A stretch of DNA of 64,000 bases, from contig SSNU01000060.1 of NCBI GenBank assembly GCA_012064415.1, forward strand, positions 482,824 through 546,823, in the 5' to 3' direction. This DNA is from Gyrodactylus bullatarudis. Taxonomy: Eukaryota; Platyhelminthes; Monogenea; Gyrodactylidea; Gyrodactylidae. A program made the translations under genes and the position numbers. The notes beneath the pieces are model-generated. The model was not told the origin of the DNA. It saw nothing but the letters and a program-made list of their open reading frames with translations, and did no database searches. Each line of letters begins with the position of its first letter. Within the stretch, counting starts at the first letter, position 1. Below, one piece after another: positions 1 through 12,291 of this stretch.

Positions 1-408
1 CTGATAGAACTATCAATTTTAAGCATTATTTTGTATTGAAGAATGTGTCGAAAATGATTCTCCATTATGTCATTCGGTTTTAAAAATCCAAAATTTTTCA
101 AATCGCCGCTCAACTTTCAATGAATTTTTATTACGCAATCACCAAAATCCGGAATATTTTGGCCATTAAATGAGTTTCTTAATTTTTATCTTCAAAAATA
201 GTATTCCTTTCATCAAGAGGATCTTCATGGTAAATTTAATTGTTTTAACATGTTCGTGGGATATTATGGTAAAAATGGGCAATGACATGATAGAGAATGA
301 CTTTCACGCTTTAAAATAATGGAAAACATGATCTGAGTACTAAAATTTATCAGAAAAGTAAGTCCTCTCGTGAGTTGTTAGGAGAAAAAAATGATTCACC
401 CTAGCCTA
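1..408 (-). mobile_element. hAT-like MITE, TAGGC family, cut by window start
   Basis: This is the reverse-complement of the complete element at 2099-2527. It ends with the terminal inverted repeat TTCACCCTAGCCTA at 395-408 and is followed by ATAATATT. Its other end lies outside the window. It has no coding capacity. The family is called hAT-like because the complete copy has an 8-bp target duplication. Confidence 0.8.
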
Positions 409-479
409 ATAATATTCGGCTAATATACACTGTATTACTTTGGTTTACTATGTGTGGTTTCGGCAACAATTATAGCAAT

Positions 480-1048
480 GGGGTTTCAATCCTCCGTTAT
501 GTTGTAAAGAAAAATAAACCTGTCCTTATGATGTCAACATTGCATCAAAATCCAGATGATAGTGGAACTAAGCCGGAAATAACCAAATTTTATAACGAAA
601 CCAAAGGAGGCGTAGACAAATTATACCACCTTGTTACGAATTACTCCTATAGAAAATCTACGAATAGATGCATTTGTTTTATACAGCCTAAAATGGCCTG
701 AATCGCTGAATTAAAAGAAATATTCTAGAAGAGAATTCTCGAGAGTTTCGAGTATGCAGTTGAGGAAGAAGAAGCCAGAAAATATCAACACAGAAAATAG
801 AGAATACAGAACAACCGAATTAGATAGGACAGAATCAGTCAAAGCTCGCTGTTATATATGCGCAAGATCAGTTGACAGAAAGACACAAATAAATTGCAAA
901 AAATAAAAAAATGAACGTTTGAAAGATACACATGATTTCTATTTGTGAAAATCCTTTACAAAATAAACTTATTCATTCTATATTTCTTTCAGCAATAAAA
1001 ATTAGAAAAAATATTCAGATTCACACTTGGGGTCTATTAGACCCCATT
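480..1048 (+). pseudogene. piggyBac transposase relic (C-terminal part)
   Basis: Reading from about 481 gives a piggyBac-type segment (ILRYVVKKNKPVLMMSTLHQ, then a KGGVD motif) closely similar to the element at 20387-22351. The KGGVD motif normally carries the last catalytic aspartates; here the second is replaced (KGGVDKLYH instead of GGVDxLDQ). The frame stops at 699-701, but degraded coding continues to a partial cysteine motif RCYICARSVD near 847-876. At 1029-1047 lies a palindromic block TGGGGTCTATTAGACCCCA, the same type of subterminal palindrome as in the 20387 element. Catalytic N-terminal parts are absent, so this is dead. The family call is secure. Confidence 0.75.
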
Positions 1049-2090
1049 TTATTAAATATGTTTGTAATTTTCGTGATTTCCCATGCAAAGATTAAAATCA
1101 ATGCACTGAGATAAGATAATCTGAAACAAGATTTTTCGCAATTGATAAGTTATCAATTCCCTCGGAAAGCGAAATTTGTTCATACATGAATTAACTGATT
1201 AAACTTGATCAAATAGACCAAAAAAATAAATTCGTCTGTTTGAATTCGTAACAGTGATGATAATTTTTTCATGTTATTTTACAATGATGTCTGACCAACG
1301 ACATTAATTGAATTCCCAGAGTACAATCACCCTACCAATAATCAGCATAGGATCTGTCAAAATACATCTAGCATCATAGTTATTGAACAATTTCGAGAAT
1401 TACATTACATTTTTATTTTCAAGTCCTTTTCACTTGCTTGACCAGAGAAATCGATACTCATCGATACAAAAGTTGTGACAGAAATAGGATCAACCCAAAA
1501 TTTGTGAACCAAAGTTGGAAGAATAAATATGGGGTGGGGATTAATTTCTTCTCTCCTTCTTATTTCGGGGTTTACGTGAACTTTAGATACTCTGCCTATT
1601 TTTCAGGTGGGATATACAACTCACACTCTGTATATGATCAATTTTATACCCTCGAAAATGAAGTTAACGTTCAATTCAACTTTATTATTTAATTGGATCT
1701 AGATTTTAATAATTATTAATTAAATATGAACTGAATCACATCGATATCTTGGATTTTATTCTGTTCAAAAATTACAGAAAAACTGTATTTGAAAATTTAG
1801 TATTTTTCCTAGAAAATTCGTGCTGCGATTTTTTATATAATTTGTAATTAGTAAATTCATAAATAGATTTTGGAAATTATTTACATCTTTTAAAGATTTA
1901 AAAAATAATTAATTTCTGAAATTTACATGTATTCAATCATTATTATTGATAACACCGCTTCACTTTTTTCATAACCTGCAAGAAAAAACTCATCAACGAC
2001 CATAATAGCTCGTTGTCTTTTTCTTTCTACTTTGATTCTACTCCCACGAGCTGATAGCTAGAGATACAAATCAAAATATGGTTAGGGTTC
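1049..2090. other. AT-rich DNA without supported gene
   Basis: Short open frames only, none with a recognisable domain. The 84-codon frame at 1438-1692 begins with TTG rather than ATG and resembles nothing I know. Confidence 0.5.
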
Positions 2091-2535
2091 GTATGTACTA
2101 GGCTAGGGTGAATCATTTTTTTCTCCTAACAACTCACGAGAGGACTTACTTTTCTGATAAATTTTAGTACTCAGATCATGTTTTCCATTATTTTAAAGCG
2201 TGAAAGTCATTCTCTATCATGTCATTGCCCATTTTTACCATAATATCCCACGAACATGTTAAAACAATTAAATTTACCATGAAGATCCTCTTGATGAAAG
2301 GAATACTATTTTTGAAGATAAAAATTAAGAAACTCATTTAATGGCCAAAATATTCCGGATTTTGGTGATTGCGTAATAAAAATTCATTGAAAGTTGAGCG
2401 GCGATTTGAAAAATTTTGGATTTTTAAAACCGAATGACATAATGGAGAATCATTTTCGACACATTCTTCAATACAAAATAATGCTTAAAATTGATAGTTC
2501 TATCAGGAAAAATTTCACTCTAGCCTAGTATGTAC
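2091..2535 (+). mobile_element. Complete 429-bp hAT-like MITE with 8-bp target duplication
   Basis: The element proper is 2099-2527. It starts TAGGCTAGGGTGAA and ends TTCACTCTAGCCTA, an imperfect inverted repeat. It is flanked by perfect 8-bp duplications GTATGTAC at 2091-2098 and 2528-2535, the size hAT transposases make. No coding capacity. Other copies: 1-408, about 51810-52237, and a short end relic at 46730-46750. Confidence 0.9.
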
Positions 2536-3720
2536 CTCACATTCAGAGTGAGGGTCATTAAACTTTTACAGAATTCAAAAAATTGTCCAGTCTTGTTTAG
2601 TATAATCACGGATTATTAATCAAGGTATCAGATCTAAATTTATGTTTTGATGAAAATCAAGAAAATTTTGCAACATATTTCCCACCAAGGTGAGAAAATA
2701 CAGGAAATTTTCAATAGACATCATATCTGTTCCTTTGAATACAGATGGAAAAATTTAGTCTAAGCAGATCAATACAATTTGCAAAATTCTGGGAATCAAT
2801 CAATCTTCACTACGCAAGATGAAATATACTCTAGTTGATTGCTGAATGCTATTAATGGAATTTGTAATTTGATTAATTCAAACAAATAAAAACAGGTAAG
2901 GAGCATGGTTTCCGGTATCATGAAATCTTCCTTGAAGAAATATAAAGAGTTGATCGTGAAACATCAGTATCTAATGAATACTGTTTACGATTCCAAATTG
3001 TCACCACACCTCTTCGTGTTGGAAATAACATAAATGGAAATAAAAATTAAATTTGAATAAAAATTTATGGACTTTAGTCAAAGTAAAGAAAGTAGATCGA
3101 GTTCAATTTTAAATGAATATTCTAAAAGAAACTCCTGAAGAAATTCTCAATTACCTATTCGACATACCTATGAATTCTGTTTCTTCGCTCTTCATTTTAC
3201 GGTTCGTGCAAAATCTTCAGCATTTTTAATGTATTTTAGAACCTTCAAGTTGTGACCTCTTCAGATTTTCGAGATCACAAAGATTGATGATCTTAGCTGC
3301 TTTTAACGAAATAATTTTTGTTGAGATTGCTCTCGTTGGGCTGAGTTTTCAGCAAGGACTGCGGCGATTCTGTTGTAAAACATAGATTTTACATCTTTCA
3401 TTATTGAAGCGTAACGATCAAAGGCCTCGTTCATGTTCCTCGTGACAGATTGTAGTAAATCGTATTTGGGAATTCATCAAGGTCCAAGCAGCGTCGGTGG
3501 ATCCTTAAAGAGATTTCGAGATTTCAGACATAATGTAACGTGATATTTGAATTGAAAAGACAATAATGCCTCTCTCATGCTTTAAACAAAAAGATATATT
3601 TTTAAATTGTACATTTTGTTTATAATTATAATTTATAACTTTCTAATTTTGCTCTTTCTCAAATGACTCATTTTTTGATCGATTACTTCTGAACAAAAAA
3701 TTATCGCGCTTAAACAACTG
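2536..3720. other. Unassigned AT-rich intergenic DNA
   Basis: No open frame with recognisable homology and no clear inverted repeat was seen here. Confidence 0.5.
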
Positions 3721-3816
3721 TAGATTCGTAATCAGCATATTAACAAACCATAGGATAGACAAAAGATTGAATGCGAGTCATGAAAAAAAATTCTCTGGAA
3801 CTTTAAGGGATAAAAT
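3721..3816 (+). repeat. About 100-bp dispersed repeat, copy 1
   Basis: The block containing ATAGACAAAAGATTGAATGC and a GAGTCATGAAAAAAA stretch recurs in the same orientation at 57095-57199, while flanking DNA differs. It has no coding potential that I can see. Confidence 0.7.
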
Positions 3817-4666
3817 TGGGGAATTTTTTGATCATTTGGGTATCTATGAATTTGTGTAGTTTCATGGAAAAACGAAAATAATTGTAAATTGCACTAAATA
3901 TCGGGTGTACATCATCTCTTGAGCTTATCTTATCTATTTTTCTTATTAATTTTGATTAATTCGGTATTCGTTATTAAAACGTTTCGATGGTGATTCTCTT
4001 TCGTTACTCTTAAACAGAAACAAGAATCTTTTGCATTTTTGAGAATCTACAACAATTCTCGATGCATTTTTGATAATTTATGTTTTTTACAAAGATTTCA
4101 TTTTTTCCATCATTTGCTCAAGTTTTTGAGGTTTTATTTTGGAAACTGAATCGGATTTAAAAGAAAGAGTTCGAAAAGATAGTTGATAAAAAATGTAGAT
4201 TCTAAAAATATCATAAATAACTGTACTTGACAAACTATCTGATTTAAATTGCTGTGAAAATTTCCTTTATGAGGCATTTGAAGTGTACACTCAGAATGAA
4301 TTTAGCCCAGAAGGTAAATAGAAGCACATGGTACAGTATCTAATCTTTTAACTTATAAAGTCCATTTATTTATCAGTTAAATAGCTAAGTTTAACATCTC
4401 ACACTAGCTCATTGGATAATATCCATCTTAATAAGCTAGTCTTCAATGGTTTTGAGAATATTTATGCTATTCTAAAATGAGAAAACTATCTTCTTGATAA
4501 GATATGGTTAAAGATAAAAATATAAATAAAATATTTTCATTCAAACATTTAATGACATCGGTAGCACAGCTCAAAACCAATGTTTCTGAACATCTCTCTC
4601 AAATAAAATATATTTTAAATATATATTTAAAATTTGAACAGATTGAAATTACAATTTTTCTGTCAA
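3817..4666. other. Unassigned AT-rich intergenic DNA
   Basis: No supported gene. Only AT-rich sequence and a short ATATTTAAAATATA-type tract near 4610-4630. Confidence 0.5.
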
Positions 4667-5510
4667 GTAAAGCTTATTGATATGAAGTTGTGAATCTGTG
4701 GTTTTTACGAAAACCTCGATTATTTCATCTAAAATTCGAATATGTTAAAGATTTTTTGAAATCATACTCATGTTGCCCACTTTTACGATTTGAAGGAATA
4801 AAATTCTAAAAAAAAATTTTTTATGAAAAACTAGCTGGTCCGAACCCGCTACGCAGGGTTTTTTTTTAATTGGAGAAGCAACCTATAGATATTTAAATCA
4901 AGTTTTTCTGAAGAAATAAGGAATTGAGAATTTGATATTGACCATTAACAATAAAGCTTTAGTTTATGTGTGATAAGGAAAAACGTTACACACTAAAATT
5001 GGGCCAATGAGAAACCCTAAAAATTAAGCCCTCTGATTGGCCAGACACTTTTTCGGTTCTGATCGAGATTACAGCTCAACTAAAACTAAATCTAAGGATA
5101 ATTTTGGCTACGAACATTGTCCGTGGAGTTAACTATCACTGGTTGAAATTTCATTAAAATCGGTTGGGTAGTTTAGGCGTCTATAGGCTCCCAAATCGAC
5201 TTTTATCTTTTAATTGGTTATTTTTCAAATTTCGATTTGGTGCTAAAATCCCATTATATCGAACTTTATACTGAAAATTTTTATTGTTTCAAAGTGAGAG
5301 ATTGATCAAAACTCCATTTTCAGGATCACAACAAAACCAAAAATGCTGAATCTGTTCTAATGCATAACTTCATTATTTTTTGGGAGTCGAATTTCGATTT
5401 TTTGATCATTTTCACTACTCGAAAATAAATGAAATTTCAACAGACCGAAATCCCTCGAAAATGGTGAATCTTAAGAAAATTTGTCGGCGATAGTTGGCTT
5501 TCTACTATTT
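4667..5510 (+). mobile_element. Palindromic MITE family A copy, interrupted
   Basis: Begins GTAAAGCTTATTGATATGAAG, an end form of the dominant MITE superfamily in this window. The left arm runs to about 4830; the interior resumes at about 5219 with the block that matches the centre of the 11521-12291 copy (about 5380-5480). The intervening DNA is annotated separately. The right arm is missing or eroded. Confidence 0.7.
4831..5218 (+). mobile_element. Unclassified insertion inside MITE A
   Basis: A roughly 388-bp segment splits the MITE arm. It starts near CTGGTCCGAACCCGCTACGC, followed by a T-run, and ends with TTTCATTAAAATCGG and GTAGTTTAGGCG. A GC-rich pseudo-palindromic head and an AAATCGGTT-type tail occur in widespread invertebrate retroposon 3' regions as I remember them, so a short retroposon is likely. 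No reading frame or target duplication was identified. Confidence 0.45.
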
Positions 5511-6560
5511 TAATAATTCTGATATTCAATCACTACTATGGTTCATTTCGTTTTAAAAAAATATTGCACCCATTGCTTCTTTTTCTATAGATATACCAAT
5601 GTAAGTCAATAGAAATTATAATTACAGGATGGTAGAAACCGAAAAACACAAAAATTGACTCAATTCTCAAAAAACCAATAACGTTGCAATGGATTGATTT
5701 TATCTTCAAATGAGAGTTTCTCTTAAGATATGGTATCGTATTCTTGTACTTTTTTCCAAATTAGATCTGGATATCTATCATCGATTCTTGTTGTATTTCC
5801 AAGAAAAGAATACTGGTGAGAATGAGTTTGTTGATAGTAATACATAACTGAAAAGTGTAAATGGATAAGGATGAGTTTGTCTCATGGGAAAGAAACAGAG
5901 AGCTGGCAAAGTTGTTGACGGAATAACTCTTTTCGATTACTTTCAAGTATCTCTCTATCTATCTTGTGTAATTACGCCCGAGAATATATTTGATAATGAT
6001 GACAAGATGGAAAAAAACTGAAAATATAAGTTGATAATATGTTAATAAATAAAATAAGTAATAATAAAAAGTACATTTAAAAAGTTTCAATCACAGGCTC
6101 ACTCTATTCTAAAGTCGATTCTACACAAATCCCTGCTCTCTCATTGATTAAATCGAAGGATTTGGATATCTTTATATGTCACCGCAATTATGCTTACTTC
6201 TGTCTTAGTTGGAATCAGTTTCAAGTCAAATAATTTTCTGACACCTTATGCTGTACCGGATTCTCCTTATGAACTGCTGTCAAAAACCAATCTTCGTCCG
6301 ACAGACAAGAATATTTTAAATGCAATTGTATTTAGTAATTTTTTGGCAAAATGGTTTAATATTTTCGTTGTTGAATTTTGGATTTAATGAAAAAAGGGAA
6401 ATAGTCTTGGCCCAAAATGGTTAAAATAGCGTTCTTCAAATTCAGAAATATTCCGAAAATTTCCGAATCGCCACAATTTTACTTCTGATATAAAATAAAT
6501 GACTATGAAATAAGTTCTGATTTGTTTTATTGTATAGAAATCCTACACACTTTTAATCAA
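5511..6560. other. Unassigned region; possible decayed exon near 6190-6387
   Basis: Mostly AT-rich. The frame at 6190-6387 includes a stretch (LTPYAVPDSPYELLSK) that looks more protein-like than its surroundings and lies 170 bp upstream of the exon fragment at 6561. It could be an upstream exon of the same decayed gene, but I cannot link them. Confidence 0.3.
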
Positions 6561-6905
6561 ATAACAATTCTTCTCTAGAGTTAAATTTTATAATGTCTTA
6601 GCAAGCTATTTTCCTGGTAGGTTGATATCATCAATCCTTAATCTATTAATATCAAAGCTTGAAGAACGAAAGATAGATCCAATTAAGATCCTAGGTATTC
6701 TTAGAGATGGTTTTTGCGAAGAAGAAGAAGGTATCAAATTTCTTTTAGAAATTTTGAATTTTAATATCAATAATTTTTGAAAAAAAAAATACATTACACA
6801 AGATTATCGAAAATTAATACTTGTTTTAATAATTTTATTTTCGGTACCTTTTCGGATTTTTTTTCAGACGGATTAAAGGCGGATTCAGAGAGGTTAAAAA
6901 GTTAA
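6561..6905 (+). pseudogene. Two-exon 3' fragment of an unknown gene, copy 1
   Basis: An open frame (6561-6730; protein-like content such as FPGRLISSILNLL and LEERKIDPIKILGILRDGF) ends in a Glu run at GAAGAAG followed by a donor GTATCA. The acceptor TTTTTTTTCAG ends at 6867. Splicing removes 137 bp and gives an acidic tail ending in stop TAA at 6903-6905. The same donor, acceptor and acidic tail recur in the paralogous piece at 45995-46205, which argues that this is a real coding 3' end. A possible upstream acceptor TTCTTCTCTAG precedes the frame. I do not recognise the protein. Without a confirmed start, it is either a fragment or the last exons of a gene whose 5' part I cannot see. Confidence 0.45.
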
Positions 6906-8583
6906 TAGGAAAATTGTTTTATTCCATGATGGAAACTGAAATCTTCAATAAAAATTAGCAAAAGTAGATTTAATTGGAATATAACCAACCTTTTTCCAAA
7001 GCCTCTTCCAGACGTTTCGGTACTGAGATAGTCAAGTACCTTCTTCAGTGGATGAGACGCTTGTAACCTGAACTCTCTTTAATTTTATCTAAAAATCTTG
7101 GTATTCCTATTGGTCCAGATCTAAAAAACCATTAAAAATTGAGTAAACCTTAAAACCAATCAGATTGACTATAGAAAAAATCAAACACGAAAAAAACCTG
7201 AAATTATCTGCTAAGTCAATAATTTCTCTTTCCGTATAATTGAAACCAATTATCCCCTATTTCGATTTCACCAATATTGCCATTGATAGTATCATTTGTA
7301 CCTATTTCTAGGTTAAAAAGCTACTTGAATATCTCAATATATTGATTCAAATATAAATTTTTTGGTATTTTCCCAAAAAAATAAAATCAGATCTGAAGAT
7401 GGCACAAAACCGTATTGGCATGATAGGTGGATCATGGAAAAATACCTCCGCAGTGCTGAAATTTAATTTCCATTCATTCAAAAAAACTGAAGATTTGTTT
7501 GCTTAGTCTTTTACTAAATAAAAGATAACGAAGATTTTTAAATAAATCTTTATTTTTTTGAAAAGTTTTTAATCCTCTTAGTTGATAACAGAGTCCCAAA
7601 TCTTAGTGGGATAAAAATTTACTTGGAAAAAAACTGAAATTATTACAGTATTAATTATTTAAAAAATTCATTAATAATTTTTTTGAAGAGTAAAAATTAA
7701 TTTTTAAATATCAGAAAGAGTAGGTGTTAAAAAATAGAGATTTATCAATGAAAATATTTTACATAAGCGTAATTTTCGAAATTTTTTCGCTTGAGATACT
7801 AATTGAGGTTGATTTATTATTGTCTTTCTATCTCATGTTTTTCTCTATTGGCAAAGTACTGCAAGTAGGGTTTCCAATTTTTACCGAATAACTAGAAAAC
7901 TCTATTGTAAAATTTTTTAACAAACACAAATCTGAAATCAACGAAAAATTCTCTACAAAAGTGAAGAACATAAGTAAGTAGAAAAAATAGTCTGATTTGT
8001 AAGACTGTAATTAATTAGTAACGCAATCTAGATCGTCTCCACCAAGAAAATTCCTCAAACTATGTTTATTTCACCGGTTCCCATCAGACTCTTACACCGG
8101 CTTTATATTTATACATATTCTTTTACATAATAATTTATTATAAGTTGAATTGATAAGAAACTGATTGTATTCTAACACAAAAATTAAGTTTCAATAAAAA
8201 TAAAGAAATTATAATGACTAACAAGAAGTTGTTGCTGGCACAGAGTAGAGAAAAACATTTGCATTGATATTCAGTAAATAATATTTACTCTCTGCTGATA
8301 AAACTTTGAAAATAAACATTATTTGAGAACCAACAACCAAGTTTTTAACAAACATTGACTTTACTGAATTTCACTTCTTTCTTAGAACGAATTTACGTGA
8401 ATCAGCTATTCAGAACAATACATTAACTTAAAAAGAGTTGATCTTGAATCTCGAGAAGCGAGAGATATTTTATGAAAAAGAGAAAAAAGCTTGTTGACAG
8501 AATTTGAAAAAATTTCAAATATTTTGAACATGAAATTTTTTGTTGGTTACAGGTCATAGATCAAAATTTATGACTTGGGAACT
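6906..8583. other. Unassigned AT-rich intergenic DNA
   Basis: No recognisable coding region or repeat structure was found. Confidence 0.5.
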
Positions 8584-8885
8584 AAAGCTAGTTGACATGA
8601 AGATGAGAATTCACTATATTTTTTCAAAAATATCAATATTTTTAGAGTCTGATATTGAAATGAAAAAATTTCCGAAATAGTTCAATCTGACTAATTTTGA
8701 AAATGCCCCAAATTTCCATTTTTTTATATGTTTAATCTAAGAATTTTTAGCAAATTCTAGCGAGTAAACTACATTTGAGATCAAGATTAGTCATAAATTT
8801 CGATTTTGGCCATGGCAGTTCGGAGAAATTTATTATTATTGTGTGAAATCGAAATTTTCAATTATTGTATCATGAAAGATGATAT
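8584..8885 (+). mobile_element. MITE family B fragment (left half)
   Basis: Starts AAAGCTAGTTGACATGAAGA and follows the left arm and centre of the family-B elements at 16567 and 32977, including the segment related to TGTGTGAAATCGAAATTTTC. The right arm is missing. Confidence 0.65.
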
Positions 8886-10044
8886 CAATTGTAAGAAGGA
8901 CACTGATTCAACGACTCATCAAAAGAGTCAATCAGATCAAGGTAAAATGTGGTAAGAATTCTCAACTAGGAATCTAGCAAGTAAAACCTGAAGAGTATGC
9001 CACAAAAAAAATTCAACATTTTAGATCACCTTTGGTTGGAATATTTGATCTGTTTAATGCAATTTATCTCTCTTAGTCTGTTATTCAGAGAGTTTATCAT
9101 CTTTTCACTTGTTATTTTCTGACATGTTTTTTGACCATTTTTTGACATGTGTGGAATATTAAAACGTTATTGATCTTAGATTGAGTAAGAGAACATTTCA
9201 ATTGAAAGTGTAAAAAATCCAATTATTGTCTAGAAAAATATTCCACAATAACGTCTTGTCTCTTAACAACTCATGCAGTTTATTGAATCTTCAAAGATTT
9301 ATGTTTTTAATACTCTTTTAACAATGGATATTAAATTCTGTTCAAAAGATTATTGGATAAGATATATATTATATATCTTATATATTATATAAGAATGTGA
9401 ACAAAGAGATAAATTCCCCTTCCCTCCACTCTAAAGAATAAAAGTAAAAGCCGATTTACAAAAGAAACAACTTTGAAGAAATACGTGAAGCTGAACATGA
9501 ATTTAAACATGGAAAAGTAATAATCACGCAATACAAGTTTGATAATAACTTGTTTTAATTAAACTATCGATTATCCGATCAACCAACGTGAGGTAAAATT
9601 TGGTCTAGGAAAAAACTCTACTTGAAAGAATTTAAACTCTATTACCAATATGGATATTTGTTATTATGAAAAGTTATGTAGATATAAAAGAAAGGATTTT
9701 TTGTTCACTTGATGAACAATGTACATTTCTTTATCGTTCATCAGTAATGGGTCATTAAATAATATTTTACAAATTTTGAAAAAAGTATAGTAAAAGTTGT
9801 AAAAATAGAATAAAATTTAAGCTGAAAAAACACCAAAACTCTTCGATAAATAGAGAAAGGCAAAAAGGGTAATTGAAGGTTAATAGTAATTTTTCTGAAC
9901 ACAGACTTGGTTTAACCCTTTCGATGCCGTTTGAAAACCAATAAAGATAGCTTTCTAATTCTTTTTGCATGTTTATTAGAATTTTTTTTTGATAAAATTT
10001 AGAAAAACGAAATTTTTGAATTCCAACTTCTTCCACTAGATATT
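8886..10044. other. Unassigned AT-rich DNA
   Basis: Contains an alternating AT tract at about 9361-9392 and an AT-biased 89-codon frame (9767-10036, -) with no recognisable domain. No gene is supported. Confidence 0.45.
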
Positions 10045-11220
10045 TTAATGGACATATATGTCCAAACGGCCCTTAAGGGTAACAATTTTTAATTGTTTAA
10101 TTTTTATATGAAATCAACAAAAATATACAGAATAAACAGCATTTATTCAAGAGTGAGCTATTACAAAGCAGCTTTCTTCATTTGAAATACAATAAAACAT
10201 GTTACAAGTTATACAATAGGTAGATATCTTTCTTTTGCAGATTGAACAGCCTTTGCGTGAATTGGGATTCTCAACTCTGGCTGGGAGATGTTTCATAGAA
10301 GCAACTGACTCACAGGACAATTGAAGCATTGATTCATTACTTTTCCTAAGACTTTTTCTTGAGCGAGTGGTACATCCTTCTTCTTCAGATACGGGAATTT
10401 TAAACTTCTTCATTTCTGCGAAGCCTTGTTTGATTAAATCATCTGATAAATTTAGTTGGAAGTTCAGTAAATCAAGACAGTCTTCCTTGTCATTATTTCT
10501 TTTGTAAAGCAGCCAAGAGTTAACGATTGATGCAAATAGAACCCATTGGAATATAGCAAAGTACCTAAAATAATAATTGTTAATAAAAAAAGTCTTACCA
10601 ATTTTTTGCTCTGTGGTTTGGCTGGTATCTAGACATGAAAGAATCGAATAGATCAACACCACCCATTGACTTGTTATAAACTGATACGATTTCGGGATAG
10701 GGTACATCTATTCTTTTACTGCTTTTGGAGCACCAGCGTTTAATATTTGAAATGGGCTCAGCACCAGCAAAAGTTGAAGTGAAAGTTACAGCTTTGTTGT
10801 CAAACCATCTTAGAAAGTAAAGTTTTTCAGACTCCGAATAGAGTAAATCGTAGCTGCCTCTGCCTTTTTTCTTGAGATCTTTATCTTGTAATAAAGATTT
10901 TCCAGTAAGACCCAAACGGTTTGATCTAATCTGGGGAGAAAGTAATGTTGACTTTTGGATGTAATCTTGTATCTCTCATGTTTTGGATAATCGGTACAGT
11001 TTGGACCGTTTCCTGTAGAGGAGTTTCATTGAATAAGGGAAGAGCCGAGCATAAATAATCAATTTGGTCTTCAATCTCTTCTAATTCTTCATCAGAGTTT
11101 TCAGCATCTGGAATTAAGACAACTTGCCAAAAATCTCCCTTTCTTGATTCTTTATATGTTGCTTCACTATCTATACCTTTAAGTGCCGTTTGGACATATG
11201 TCCTGTAGTTTGAACGTTAA
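10045..11220 (-). mobile_element. Internally deleted piggyBac element
   Basis: Inverted blocks containing a GGACATAT(AT)GTCC palindrome followed by CAAACGGC lie at 10049-10079 and 11176-11203, and TTAA tetranucleotides occur at 10045-10048 and 11217-11220. Between them, on the minus strand, is a transposase with most of its catalytic core deleted. The exact ends are uncertain because the TTAA sites are not symmetrically placed relative to the palindromes. Confidence 0.6.
10147..11178 (-). pseudogene. Deleted piggyBac transposase with a 34-bp intron
   Basis: Reading minus: an acidic N-terminal segment (DFWQVVLIPDAENSDEELEE, about 11150-10920) ends at a stop. The frame then jumps, after loss of the first two catalytic Asp regions, to a C-terminal piggyBac core (10915-10599) with KKKGRGSYDLLYS, a WFDNKAV segment and the MGGVDLFDSF motif that carries the last acidic residues. 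At 10598-10565 a GTAAGA...TTTTAG segment of 34 bp interrupts the conserved KNW/YF junction; removing it restores NHRAKNWYFAIFQW. The protein ends with a cysteine-rich tail (CSICKRKISTYCITCNMFYC). With two of three catalytic sites missing it cannot be active. The family is confident and the intron very likely. Confidence 0.75.
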
Positions 11221-11520
11221 TAACTCTTTCTACCATCGATTTACGTAATCCAATAAAGCTTCATCATAAAGTCAAGGATGAATTCTATTGGTCACCTAAA
11301 TTATAAAATGAAAAACATTGTTTTTCCCATGGAAAACTTATAAAAAAAATTTTCAATAAATCAAAAAAAATTTTCTAAATAAATCTTCAATTTTGAAATA
11401 GAAAAAAATGGAACATAGTTAAAAAAACACATCATTAGATTGTTAAAAAGTTCATGATTAAGTGAAAAAAAAATCTTTGTAAAAAATTGAAAAATAAAGA
11501 AATTATGTAGGTTTAAAATA

Positions 11521-12291
11521 GATGGACATATAAAGTTGGTTGACATGAAGTTGGGAATCTATGATTTTTACAGAAATCTCGATATTTTCATCAAGAATTC
11601 GAATCTGTTGAAGATTTTCTGGAATCCTACTCATGCTGCCCACTTTTACCAGTTGAAGAAAAAAAATCTGAAAAAAATTATTTTTATGAAAAATATAGGC
11701 ATTTTTCAAATTCCCATTTGGCACCAAAATCCCATTTTTCGAACTTTGAGCTGAAAATTTTTGTTGATTTGAAAGTGGGAGGCTGATCAAAAGAGGTTTT
11801 TCATGATCAAGATTAGACAAGAAAGCTGACTAGCACCGTTAAGTTATCCACAGTTACCCCATTTTCGAGAGATTTTGAATTATCGAAATTTCATTGATTT
11901 TCAAGTAGTGAAAATGATCGAGAAAACGAAATTCAGCTCCCAGACGATAATAAGGTTAAGCATAAGAGCACATTCAGTTGAATTGATTTTCTTGTCTAAT
12001 CTTGATCATGAAAAACCTCTTTTGATCAGCCTCCCACTTTCAAATCAACAAAAATTTTCAGCTCAAAGTTCGAAAAAATGGGATTTTGATGCCAAATGGG
12101 AATTTGAAAAATGCCTATATTTTTCATAAAAATAATTTTTTTTCAGATTTTTTTTCTTCAACTGGTAAAAGTGGGCAGCATGAGTAGGATTCCAGAAAAT
12201 CTTCAACAGATTCGAATTCTTGATGAAAATATCGAGATTTCTGTAAAAATCATAGATTCCCAACTTCATATCAATTAGCTCTATGTCCATC
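11521..12291. mobile_element. Complete palindromic MITE family A
   Basis: Outer ends are a perfect 10-bp inverted repeat, GATGGACATA at 11521 and TATGTCCATC at 12282-12291. Inside are long inverted arms of about 280 bp (11531-11812 and 12014-12281) with TTGACATGAAGTTGGGAATC at the left and its complement at the right. The centre contains the block TTTCATTGATTTTCAAGTAG found in every family-A copy. Open frames in the arms are by-products of the palindrome. Confidence 0.85.

Noticed and set aside
1..2535. Composite transposon formed by two inverted MITE copies around a piggyBac relic
   Set aside because: The right copy has its own perfect 8-bp target duplication, so the two MITEs inserted independently.
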